A stretch of 14,663 nt of DNA. It comes from GCA-003244245 sp964250265. GTDB lineage: Bacteria > Actinomycetota > Actinomycetes > Mycobacteriales > Pseudonocardiaceae. This document shows, piece by piece, positions 7,888 through 13,997 of this stretch. The notes below the pieces were generated by a model. It saw only the letters and a list, made by a program, of their open reading frames with translations, ran no database searches and had not been told where the DNA came from. Within the stretch, counting starts at the first letter, position 1. Each line of letters begins with the position of its first letter. Location: NCBI GenBank assembly GCA_964250265.1, contig CAXUFG010000131.1, positions 1 to 14,663 of the forward strand. Reading direction: 5' to 3'. The position numbers and the translations under genes were made by a program.

Positions 7888-8745
7888 ATGTCCACTGTGG
7901 CCGTTGCCGAGGTGCGGGTGCCGGCGGTGAGCCTGCGCCATGAGGGTCGGGCCGCGTTCGTGGTCTGGCAACGCGAGATGATCCGCTTCGCCAAGGACCG
8001 GGCGCGCATCGTGTCCTCGCTGGTGCAACCCGTGCTGTTCCTGTTCGTTCTCGGTGTCGGGCTCTCCTCGATCGTCAGCGCCGGCAACGGTTCGGTCGAC
8101 TTCCAGACCTTCTTGTTCCCCGGCGTACTGGCGACGTCGGTGTTGTTCACCGCCTCGTTCTCCGGGATCTCGATGGTCTGGGATCGCGAGTTCGGCTTCC
8201 TGCGCGAGATGCTCGTGGCACCGGTGAGCACCACGGCCATCCTGACCGGCAAATGCGTCGGAGGAGCAACGGTGGCCACCCTGCAGAGCCTCGTCCTGCT
8301 GGCCCTGGCCGGGCTCGTCGGTGTGCCCTACTCGCCGGTGATGATGGTGAGTCTGGCCGGCCTGCTGTTCCTCATGGCGTTCATGATCACTGCACTGGGG
8401 ATGCTGCTCGCCGCCCGGATCAAGCAGGTGCAGTCTGCGATGCCGATGATTCAGTTGATCATCACGCCGCTGATGTTCCTGTCCGGTGCGTTGTTCCCGC
8501 TGTCCGGGCTGCCCACCTGGCTCGCTGTGCTCACCCACCTCAACCCGATGACCTATGCCGTCGAACCGATGCGCTCGGTGGTCTTCGACCACCTGCAGGT
8601 CGACCCGGCCACCCGAGCGACCTTCGACCCGGGCATCGTCTGGAGCCATTGGCAGGTGCCGATCGGGGTGCAGGTCATTCTCGTGGTCGCCGTCAGCGTC
8701 GGGTTCCTGGCAGCCGCAGTAGCCCGGTTTGCCCGCACTGAGTGA
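7888..8745 (+). CDS. ABC-2 type permease, DrrB type
   Basis: A 285-aa inner-membrane partner of the upstream ATPase. Six hydrophobic segments are visible (about 44-64, 76-95, 123-146, 153-176, 187-205, 259-279), the standard ABC-2 topology. Family signatures are DREFGFLREMLVAPVS at 99-114, the cytoplasmic loop that contacts the ATPase, and HLNPMTYAVEPMR near 217-229. The N-terminal 40 residues are cytoplasmic and include WQREMIRFAKDRARI, also typical. The ATG at 7888 follows GAAGGCGG directly downstream of the ATPase stop, so translation is probably coupled. The gene is full length. It ends 81 bp before the convergent cupin gene; I see no clear terminator in that gap. Confidence 0.92.
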   Translation: MSTVAVAEVRVPAVSLRHEGRAAFVVWQREMIRFAKDRARIVSSLVQPVLFLFVLGVGLSSIVSAGNGSVDFQTFLFPGVLATSVLFTASFSGISMVWDREFGFLREMLVAPVSTTAILTGKCVGGATVATLQSLVLLALAGLVGVPYSPVMMVSLAGLLFLMAFMITALGMLLAARIKQVQSAMPMIQLIITPLMFLSGALFPLSGLPTWLAVLTHLNPMTYAVEPMRSVVFDHLQVDPATRATFDPGIVWSHWQVPIGVQVILVVAVSVGFLAAAVARFARTE

Positions 8746-8826
8746 TGCACCCGCCAGACCGCGGCAATCACCGTCGCGTCCTGCTCTTGCGGAGCGTTGG
8801 AGTATGGCCGGCACGGCAGTGAGGGG

Positions 8827-9285
8827 TCAGGTCCGGGTGAGGGTCCGGATCTGGGATGCCGCATGCGGCCAACCCGCCAGCAACTCAGCGCGCCGACCGA
8901 GGTGGAAGGCTGACCACGCGAACGGTGGGGCCATGGTGGTACCTGCCAGAGTCCACTCGCCGAGTGGGCTGGAACCCTGCCACACCCCGGCGGGAACGAC
9001 GATCTGCGGCGTTTCTCCCGCCGCAAGGCGTGATCCGAGCATCGGCCGCTCGACCTGGCCGCCCGGGTGCAGCAGTAAGAGCTGTAGCGGCGATCCCGCG
9101 TACCAGTGGTAGATCTCCACCCCGTCGAGCCGGTGCATGGCGGAGAAGTCCGGAGCGAGCAACATAAGAAAGATCATTGAGCTGTGCTCATCGGCATAGG
9201 TGCGGCGGAACAGGCCGCCTTCCTCCGGCAACGGCTCCAGCCTGAGCAGCCCTGCGATTTGCTCCCCTTCGGCACGGGTGCTCAC
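8827..9285 (-). CDS. Cupin-fold protein, DUF985 / Cupin_5 type
   Basis: A 152-aa small protein of the DUF985 (Cupin_5) family. Evidence: LRLEPLPEEGGLFRRTY (14-30) matches the family opening of L-PHPEGG-FR-T; HRLDGVEIYHWYAG (51-64) is the first cupin motif, with H51, E57 and H60 as possible metal or ligand contacts; VVPAGVWQGSSPLGEWTLAG (96-115) is the second motif. The family has sugar-isomerase-like folds and no agreed reaction. A longer reading from 9495 is possible, but the upstream part is low-complexity and overlaps the next gene. The GTG at 9285, with AGGTGG 6-11 nt upstream, gives the family's normal length. It lies on the same strand as, and 115 nt downstream of, the HATPase gene, so co-transcription is possible. 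Confidence 0.82.
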   Translation of the reverse strand: MSTRAEGEQIAGLLRLEPLPEEGGLFRRTYADEHSSMIFLMLLAPDFSAMHRLDGVEIYHWYAGSPLQLLLLHPGGQVERPMLGSRLAAGETPQIVVPAGVWQGSSPLGEWTLAGTTMAPPFAWSAFHLGRRAELLAGWPHAASQIRTLTRT

Positions 9286-9400
9286 GATCGCGCCACCTGG
9301 CGTGGGACCGCGCGCACCGGCGCGCAGACACGCAATGTCGCCGCCACCCCGGCGGGAGACCATTGGTGAGCAGTGCCTGCACGGGTGGTCGACACTGCCG

Positions 9401-10330
9401 TTAAGTGCGGTCCATCTGGAGTCGGATAGTGGTGGGCTGCGGCCACAGGTAGAACTGGTCGCAGAGCTGGTGGGCCATCCATAGGCCACGGCCACGGCGC
9501 TGGGTCGTCGGCGGGGGCAGGAGCCCGGCTAGCGGCGCGATGCACTGGCCAGTGTCTGTGATCTCGCAGATCACCGAGGGCGAGGTGGTCCATAGGCGCA
9601 AGGTGGCGGGGGGGACGCCGTGTTCGAGTGCGTTGGTGGCGATCTCGCTGATGGCCAGCATGAAGTCAGCTTGCCGGGCACCGGGCAGCCCCGCGCGGGC
9701 GAGGTGGTCGGCAACGACCTGGCGCAGCCGGGACAACTGCGCGAAGTGGCCGAAGGTATGGGTGAAGTCGGGGTCGGCCAGCTCGATGGGCGGAGGCAGC
9801 GGGTAGCGAGCCAGGAACTGTTCCGCTGACAGGTGGGCTGGATTGGGGCTGGTCGCACCGTTGAGCAGGCTGGGGTGCGCGCAGCGCACCGTATCGGCGG
9901 TGGCGACGTCGTCGGGGTAGACGCAGACCAACGTGAGGGCGCACTCGGCCAGCGCCAGGGTTGTGACGGCGTCGACGTGCATCCACAGCGCCGCGCGGTG
10001 TGTGTCGTCACGGCGCGGGTCGGGAGCGGCCACGATGGTGACCGGCTCGCCGTCCGGGCTCGTGTCGGAGATCCAAGTGCGGTAATGAGCCAGCACTCGG
10101 CCGGGATGACGGTAGAGCTCGCCAGGGTCGGTGGTGTGCAGACCGGCGAGAGTGGGCAGCTGGGTGCGTAGCCGGGTGGCGGTGGTAGGGGGCAGCACGG
10201 CCAGCACCGGCTGGCCGTGCACCAGCCGCTCGGTGATCAGCGGGGCGAGAGTGGCAGCCAGATCCGTGGCGGCGGGGTGGAGCAACCCATGGTGAGCCAG
10301 CATCCGATCACCGACCCCGGCGCACACCAT
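9401..10330 (-). CDS. Anti-sigma regulatory protein: MEDS-like domain plus HATPase_c_2 (RsbW-like) domain
   Basis: A 309-aa cytoplasmic protein with two parts. Residues 1-165 resemble the MEDS (DcmR-like) sensor domain often fused to actinobacterial anti-sigma proteins: HHGLLHP, LITERLVHGQPVLAVLPP, then LYRHPGRVLAHYRTW. Residues 195-305 are a GHKL ATPase of RsbW type: N-box EIATNALEHG (229-238), G1 box DTG (259-261) and G2 box GRGLWMAHQLCD (280-291). Such proteins act as anti-sigma kinases or sequester anti-anti-sigma factors in partner-switching. The ATG at 10330 is preferred because AAAAGGA ends 7 nt upstream; a GTG at 10336 would sit on top of that site. A broken STAS (antagonist) gene lies divergently upstream, the expected partner type. 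No sigma factor gene is nearby, so its target is unknown. Confidence 0.83.
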   Translation of the reverse strand: MVCAGVGDRMLAHHGLLHPAATDLAATLAPLITERLVHGQPVLAVLPPTTATRLRTQLPTLAGLHTTDPGELYRHPGRVLAHYRTWISDTSPDGEPVTIVAAPDPRRDDTHRAALWMHVDAVTTLALAECALTLVCVYPDDVATADTVRCAHPSLLNGATSPNPAHLSAEQFLARYPLPPPIELADPDFTHTFGHFAQLSRLRQVVADHLARAGLPGARQADFMLAISEIATNALEHGVPPATLRLWTTSPSVICEITDTGQCIAPLAGLLPPPTTQRRGRGLWMAHQLCDQFYLWPQPTTIRLQMDRT

Positions 10331-10723
10331 CGCCACATCCTTTTCGCCGCCACCGTCAGCCCCTCCACTGTCGTGTGGCCACTCGCTGGCGTCTATGAGG
10401 GGAACCTAAACGACAGTGTTTCCCCATTGTCGCGGCTGCCGAAACCTGCGGTGCGCGGAAGACCGGGGACACCCTCCACAAAGGACTCGGCCCGGGTCGG
10501 CTCGGCGGTAGCGGAGGGCTTGACGGGGCCAGCCCAGGGCTGGTCACCGCGGCGCTAGGATCTGGCAACCGCCGCTATTCACCCCATGTGGCCACCCTCT
10601 AGGCCAGGCTGAGGGCCGCCGTGAGTGGCTCCCCAGACTGAATCAACGGCGGATGGCATCCGCCACCCGCCGGGTTTGTCGTTATCCACATTGTTGCCCC
10701 TGCCCGCGAGGAGGGCCGAACCG
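10331..10723. promoter_or_regulatory. Intergenic region upstream of the HATPase gene, with repeated CACTGTCG-type motifs
   Basis: No credible gene in this 393-bp gap. Visible: CACTGTCGT (10366-10374) and its exact inverse ACGACAGTG (10410-10418), 35 bp apart, followed by a further half-site TTGTCG (10428-10433). These flank the likely promoter of the HATPase gene and may be operator half-sites. A second palindrome, GGCGGAT-GGC-ATCCGCC, is at 10648-10664. A single TTATCCACA matching a DnaA box is at 10682-10690, too isolated to call an origin. GAGGAGGG (10708-10715) is the ribosome-binding site of the broken STAS gene. Confidence 0.35.
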
Positions 10724-10920
10724 GTGATCGATACAAAGGCCCGCGCCGCAAGCCGCTGACGCTCACCGCGCCGCGGCCCGGCTGTCGGAGTGTGCGTGGT
10801 AACAGTAGCGGGGGAACTGGACGCGCTCACGGCACCGCGGCTCAACACATGCATAAGCGAACAGATGATCGCTCGCCTACCGACGCATCTCATCCTGGAT
10901 CTGGAATCAGCGATCAGTTA
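10724..10920 (+). pseudogene. Broken STAS-domain anti-anti-sigma factor
   Basis: A strong ribosome-binding site, GAGGAGGG, lies 8 nt before a GTG at 10724. The frame reads 11 codons to a TGA at 10757, then stays open and encodes VCVVTVAGELDALTAPRLNT followed by a -LPTHLILDLES- segment, ending at TAA (10918). This is the first half of a STAS domain: the beta-strand with GELD-x-LTAPRL and the HLILDL strand are textbook. The phosphorylatable serine region (normally LGSSGL, a few residues on) is missing. A neighbouring frame reads KPLTLTAPRPG just before the motif, so an early frameshift pair is as likely as a nonsense mutation. The gene is non-functional as sequenced. It is divergent from the HATPase anti-sigma gene, its natural type of partner. 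Confidence 0.7.
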
Positions 10921-10933
10921 ATTGGAATCGGCC

Positions 10934-10970
10934 GCAGACTCCACGGAGGGCCTACCCCCGTGGAGTCTGC
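10934..10970. terminator. Strong stem-loop, likely terminator
   Basis: GCAGACTCCACGG (10934-10946) pairs perfectly with CCGTGGAGTCTGC (10958-10970); a single bulged A and a further GGG/CCC extend it to 16 pairs around a CCTA loop. No U tract follows on either strand. It lies 14 bp after the stop of the broken STAS gene and would suit a U-less actinobacterial terminator for that gene, or for the leftward minus-strand transcript of the 74-aa gene region. Confidence 0.6.
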
Positions 10971-11049
10971 AACACGGCCAGTCAGAAACGGCGTGAATCA
11001 AGAGGATGAGCAATGCAAGTAGTTAGCCCGCACTAGTCTGACGCAGAAC

Positions 11050-11274
11050 TTATCCGTCCGATCCGCCGACTCCGGCTTCGGTAGGGGACTCGGATCCCGA
11101 CGCATCCCTCTTTTTGTCTCCCGAACGAAGATCGCTTGGAGGGTTCTCAGCCGTGGCCGGATCAGGCTCGTTGTTACCCGCCCCTAGATTCGTTTGTTTC
11201 CCTGTCTGCTTCACGTGCTCCTTCACCGCATCTGCGCCAGGCGCGCCCTCTGCGGGAGTATGGGGTTCAGACAT
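11050..11274 (-). CDS. Small hydrophilic, probably disordered protein of unknown function
   Basis: A 74-aa ORF opening MSEPHTPAEGAPGADAVKEH and ending in a Gly/Ser/Glu/Asp-rich tail. It has no cysteine, tryptophan, membrane segment or recognisable motif; the composition (P, G, E, D, K, N) suggests intrinsic disorder. I do not recognise the family. Translation is well supported: AGAGGAG lies 6-7 nt upstream of the ATG. The broken XRE gene on the same strand stops 12 nt before this ATG, so the two were probably one transcript. It is not a DUF397 protein, the common partner of actinobacterial XRE regulators, since the usual W-x-K-S-S-Y-S motif is absent. Confidence 0.6.
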   Translation of the reverse strand: MSEPHTPAEGAPGADAVKEHVKQTGKQTNLGAGNNEPDPATAENPPSDLRSGDKKRDASGSESPTEAGVGGSDG

Positions 11275-11286
11275 CGTCGGCTCCTC

Positions 11287-11636
11287 TCATTGGCAAACGT
11301 TCATGGAGTACCCCGCCCGGGTCGTCGTAAACCGACGGCCTGGCCGCCACTCGCGGTCGCTTGGGTGGCTAGGGCCGGCCAGCTCCAGCAGCTCTGTTGG
11401 CTGACCGTCAACTACCCGCGTGCGCGGCCCTCGGTCCGCGGCCTCCCACGTGGTCAGCAGCCTCCCGTCCGCAGACAGGGCGGTATCCACGGCTCGGACC
11501 ACGGTGACCGGCGGCCGCCGCTCACCACGCTCAACGCGATGCAGGTAGCCGGTGCACATGCGCTCGGCCGGCAAGGTCGGCGAGCGACAGGGCGGCGTCG
11601 GCGCGCGAGCTCGTCGGCGAAATCTGTGCGCTTCAT
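11287..11636 (-). pseudogene. XRE-family helix-turn-helix regulator, disrupted by two frameshifts
   Basis: The gene can be followed through all three minus frames. From an ATG at 11636, preceded by AAGGGAGGG, frame one reads MKRTDFADELARRRR. The next segment, DAALSLADLAGRAHVHR, is in a second frame, and GYLHRVERGERRPPVTVVRA followed by VDTALSADGRLLTTWEA is in a third. Joined, these give a standard XRE DNA-binding domain: LADLA-x-x-A-x-V as recognition region, GYL-RVERGER as the conserved turn, and ALDAAL-ADG-LL-TWE, common in Streptomyces and Pseudonocardia regulators. The second break looks like loss of two bases in CACCGGCTAC (about 11556-11566). The remainder to the TGA at 11287 is unrecognised. 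Real decay or read errors are both possible; two breaks within 60 bp favour decay or poor local data. Confidence 0.75.
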
Positions 11637-11808
11637 CCCGACCCTCCCTTGTCGCCAACTTGCGCCCATGGGCGGAGGCGACAGCGAGACCCTCGCAAGT
11701 GTTCCACTCGGGTGCGACCGTGGGCACATGAGCAGCCCCAACGGCGGCCGCCGGCGCGCCCCGTTGAATCCGGGACGGCCCGACGATCATGAAAAGAGCT
11801 GCTTGAGC

Positions 11809-11852
11809 TGGTGGGCGCAGCAGGGTTGAACCTGCGCCCGCTCGGTTGTAAG
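11809..11852 (-). other. 3' half of a tRNA-Val(UAC) gene, likely att site of an integrated element
   Basis: On the minus strand these 44 bases have the canonical spacing of a tRNA from anticodon loop to CCA: loop CTTACAA (anticodon UAC), stem CCGAG, 5-nt variable loop CGGGC, T-stem GCAGG, T-loop TTCAAC, T-stem CCTGC, acceptor TGCGCCC, discriminator A, then CCA. The T-loop has 6 instead of 7 nt. The 5' half is absent: upstream there is no matching GGGCGCA acceptor strand or D-arm, and AACTG does not pair with CCGAG. Anticodon loop to 3' end is the segment that tyrosine-recombinase elements commonly duplicate on insertion. By that logic element DNA lies at higher coordinates and chromosome at lower ones. 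An alternative is a plain GGGCGCAG/CTGCGCCC hairpin. Confidence 0.6.
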
Positions 11853-12015
11853 CAGTTATGCCTCTAGCGCTGTCCTGAACTGGGAAAACACAGGTGACGG
11901 GCGAGCCTAGGTGTCTCAGTTAGAGGCTCACTAAACGATCTCCCGTCAAAGGACGACCCCGCACGCCGCTTGCGACGGCAGCACGGGGCCTGGACCGGAC
12001 GCTGGAGGTCCGATC

Positions 12016-12516
12016 GTGAGCACAGATCTTGCCACGAACCGCGCGCAGGTAGCTCTGGGCAACCTCGCTTTCGCCCACGAGTACGACACCCCGCAACAGC
12101 GCCTCTTCGCTGCCGGGGCCGCGCTGGCCGTCGGGGTGCTCTACGACGAGGTGTGCGCAGCGATGGGCGGAAGGACGCTCGACGACGCGTTCATGCGGTA
12201 CGCGAAAGGATGTGCGCCCGCTGTGAGCGGACTCGTGATGACGGCCCTCGACATCACCCGGCTCACGATGGCCGCCCTGCTGGGCGGAGCGGTCTACGCC
12301 GGGGCGTGCCTGTTCTGGCCCTGGACGGCGCGCGGGAGGTGCGAGGGAGGGCAAGTTCCGCTCCCCGAGCGGCAAGAACTGCGGCCCTGCCCACGGTGCG
12401 GGGGCAGCGGTCGCAAGGAGCGGTTGGGCGCTGTGGTGCTGCGCAAGCCAGCGACCATTTCGCCGGCCCAAATCGACCGCTCGGTGCCGTCCCCGTTGTC
12501 CAAGATGGCCGGGTAG
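12016..12516 (+). CDS. Small zinc-ribbon protein of mobile-element type, 3' end replaced
   Basis: A 166-aa ORF with an excellent start: GGAGG lies 8 nt before the GTG at 12016. Residues 1-100 are helical with moderately hydrophobic stretches (VSGLVMTALDITRLTMAALL and GGAVYAGACLFWPW), perhaps one or two membrane segments. Residues 125-133, CPRCGGSGR, form a two-cysteine knuckle followed by KERLGAVVLRK; CPxCxGxGR near the C-terminus is something I associate with small proteins on actinobacterial integrative elements. I do not know the function. From residue 145 on (12448 onward) the frame reads antisense through the terminase-like remnant, so the last 22 residues (PATISPAQ...) are not native. 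The gene appears to be cut by a recombination junction near 12447. Confidence 0.6.
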   Translation: MSTDLATNRAQVALGNLAFAHEYDTPQQRLFAAGAALAVGVLYDEVCAAMGGRTLDDAFMRYAKGCAPAVSGLVMTALDITRLTMAALLGGAVYAGACLFWPWTARGRCEGGQVPLPERQELRPCPRCGGSGRKERLGAVVLRKPATISPAQIDRSVPSPLSKMAG

Positions 12517-12661
12517 TAGTGGCAGACGAAGTTCTCCGAGGTCACCCATTCCGCCGGGTCTCCTTGGGCAGCGTGCGGGTCTTCACCAGGTCGTGCACGA
12601 GGCTGCCGGGCATCGTGACGGTGCCGATGAGCACAGCGGTCACCTCCCGTGACCGCCCAGC
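12446..12661 (-). pseudogene. Remnant of a phage terminase large-subunit-like gene
   Basis: No single frame is intact, but three consecutive minus-strand pieces read like one protein: EVTAVLIGTVTMPGSLVHDL continuing to VKTRTLPK, then GDPAEWVTSENFVCHYYPAI continuing to LDNGDGTERSIW, then PAKWSLA, joined by two one-base shifts (near 12555 and 12465). The pattern VLIGT-T-x-GS-x-x-HDL, ...YPAI...GTERSxWPxKW, resembles the stretch between ATPase and nuclease domains of phage large terminases, where (S)-LWPE-RW is common. Neither Walker motifs nor nuclease acids are present, so only a middle fragment of about 70 residues survives. The attribution rests on pattern memory and is moderate; an element-encoded protein of another kind is possible. 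Its left edge meets the zinc-ribbon gene at 12446/12447. Confidence 0.45.
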
Positions 12662-12698
12662 ATAACTCCGAAATTTCAGCGATCGGTGAAATGCTGGG
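12656..12698. repeat. Nested inverted repeats
   Basis: CCCAGCAT (12656-12663) is the exact inverse of ATGCTGGG (12691-12698), and inside it ATTTCA (12673-12678) pairs with TGAAAT (12687-12692). The two right arms share two bases, so the hairpins are alternatives. The segment is more AT-rich than its surroundings and lies between the terminase-like remnant and the 55-aa ORF. It may be an operator, a terminator or a recombination site; nothing in it decides which. Confidence 0.35.
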
Positions 12699-12723
12699 CG
12701 GCGCGCCGGGCAACGCAGTCAGC

Positions 12724-12891
12724 TCAGGCCAGGCCTGTGAACTTGGCGATGAGTACCGTCGCGAGACCGCTGAGCGTGTTGAGACTCAGACCGGCGAGAG
12801 CTGATCGCGCCGCTTGGAGCTTCGATTGCTGCTCGGCATCCGGCGCGTTCTCGACAGCCTCGTCGATCGCGGCGAGCAGTGCATGCACCAT
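12724..12891 (-). CDS. 55-aa hypothetical protein or C-terminal remnant
   Basis: From an ATG at 12891 the minus strand reads MVHALLAAIDEAVENAPDAE and continues QQSKLQAARSALAGL, ending in a hydrophobic helix LATVLIAKFTGLA. Codons are GC-rich in the third position and the product is a plausible all-helical protein, unlike random antisense. No good ribosome-binding site precedes the ATG. Directly upstream, another frame encodes QIALKISRQKALKVTA, which would join smoothly to this ORF with a one-base shift, so it is perhaps the end of a longer, frameshifted gene. No family recognised. It lies among other mobile-element debris on the same strand as the terminase-like fragment. Confidence 0.4.
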   Translation of the reverse strand: MVHALLAAIDEAVENAPDAEQQSKLQAARSALAGLSLNTLSGLATVLIAKFTGLA

Positions 12892-13075
12892 CTGCTGTGA
12901 CTTTCAGAGCTTTCTGGCGCGAAATCTTCAGCGCTATTTGACGCAGTCCTCCCGCGGTCGTGGGCCTCTCGGTTGGGGATCTACCACCGGGTTCGCAGGC
13001 TTCGCTTGGGGGCGTGCCTGGTCGCGCGCGCCACCCTAGGGTGTGGGCGGATGCAAGTGATTAGGAGTTCCAACC

Positions 13076-13591
13076 ATGATCCTCCCGAAGGTCCGAGACT
13101 CTCGCTTCGTGACGATCCGCCGCGGTGGGACCCTCACCGATTCGGATCACCAGCTTCTGGCTCTTTGGGCGGCATCGTGCGCGGAGCACGTCCTTGACCT
13201 GTTCGAGTCGGCTCAGCCTGAGGACCAACGACCGCGTCAGGCGATCGAGCATGCCCGCGCCTGGGTGCGTGGCGAGGTCAAGATGATCCAGGCTCGCACG
13301 GCGGCCGGCCATGCAATGGCTGCGGCCAGAGACCTGCGTGGGGCAGCACGGCATGCCGCGTACGCTGCCGGTCAGGCCGGGGCCGTCGCGCACGTCGCCG
13401 CGCACGAACTCGGTGCGGCCGCCTATGCGATCAAGGCCGCACGTGCTGGCGCGCCGGAAGGCGAGGGCGAGGCCGCAGGGCGACTTGAGTGCCGGTGGCA
13501 GCGCGACCAGCTCCCGGAGGCGATTCGCGAGCTCGTACTTGACGACCAGCGGTTGCGGAACGACATCTGCTGGTCAGTGTTTGACTGCTGA
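13076..13591 (+). CDS. Imm5-like putative immunity protein
   Basis: A 171-aa cytoplasmic protein. The opening LTDSDHQLLALWAASCAEHVL followed by DLFE (about 20-44), then DQRPRQAIEHARAWVRGE (50-67), is the hallmark of the family annotated as putative immunity protein (Imm-5-like): W-A-x-x-CAEHVL-LFE and RPR-AIE-AR-W. The middle is an alanine-rich helical array with regularly placed histidines and arginines (GHAMAAARDLRGAARHAAYA), also typical, and DICWSVFDC ends it with two cysteines. AGGAG (13063-13067) lies 8 nt from the ATG. By family name it should neutralise a cognate toxin, but biochemical proof for the family is thin and no toxin gene is visible on either side. It could be an orphan defensive gene carried by the element. 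Confidence 0.72.
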   Translation: MILPKVRDSRFVTIRRGGTLTDSDHQLLALWAASCAEHVLDLFESAQPEDQRPRQAIEHARAWVRGEVKMIQARTAAGHAMAAARDLRGAARHAAYAAGQAGAVAHVAAHELGAAAYAIKAARAGAPEGEGEAAGRLECRWQRDQLPEAIRELVLDDQRLRNDICWSVFDC

Positions 13592-13890
13592 GCACGCGTC
13601 GGGGCGCCAGCACCGCCCACAAGCCCATCGAGCGGACGCCGTGAGCTGACTCATCCGGCTCAACAACGGCGACCGGAACGCCTGTCCAGTAGCCGATCGG
13701 CTTGCATACGTGCGGGCGAGTTCTCGTTCGGCGGTGTGGGCGCCCCAGGGCGGTGACGGCCAGATGCAGGTCCCTAGAACTCAGCACGTTTCCGGGTGTC
13801 GAGAATGCGGCGCTGGCTCCGTCCTAGGTACACCAGTGGCCACGACAGGCCGCGCGACGAAGTAGGAGGGTCGGGAGCTGGCGCGATGAC
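13592..13890. other. Region without a recognisable gene
   Basis: About 300 bp between the immunity gene and the group II intron 3' end. Open frames exist on both strands, including a minus-strand one overlapping the immunity gene, but none shows a family motif or a convincing ribosome-binding site. AGGAGGG occurs at 13864-13870, upstream of an ATG at 13886 that is too far away and reads antisense through the intron. The region should contain the 3' exon next to the intron. Confidence 0.4.
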
Positions 13891-13997
13891 TACCACTGAC
13901 GGAAGGTCCCGTAGCCTTGTGTTCCTGCGGTTTCCCGCGAGGCTGTCCCACTACGGTGGTCGTGGCCTGTGTTGTCTCGTTTCCGGCTCCCGCCCGT

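Noticed and set aside
7033..8814. 593-aa minus-strand open frame
   Set aside because: It lies entirely antisense to the DrrA/DrrB-type genes; rich in H, R, Q and G as expected for a GC-rich shadow.
9286..9495. N-terminal extension of the cupin gene to 9495
   Set aside because: The extra 70 residues are low-complexity and overlap the HATPase gene; the GTG at 9285 has a ribosome-binding site and gives the family length.
10682..10690. TTATCCACA, a perfect DnaA box
   Set aside because: A single box without neighbours, AT-rich unwinding region or replication genes; chance occurrence is likely.
11809..11852. Intact tRNA gene
   Set aside because: No 5' acceptor strand, no D-arm, unpaired 5' anticodon stem and a 6-nt T-loop; only the 3' half is present.
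12686..13039. 117-aa plus-strand frame
   Set aside because: No ribosome-binding site or motif; the opposite strand carries the more protein-like 55-aa ORF.
13431..13787. 118-aa minus-strand frame beyond the immunity gene
   Set aside because: Arginine- and proline-rich, half antisense to the immunity gene, no recognisable motif.
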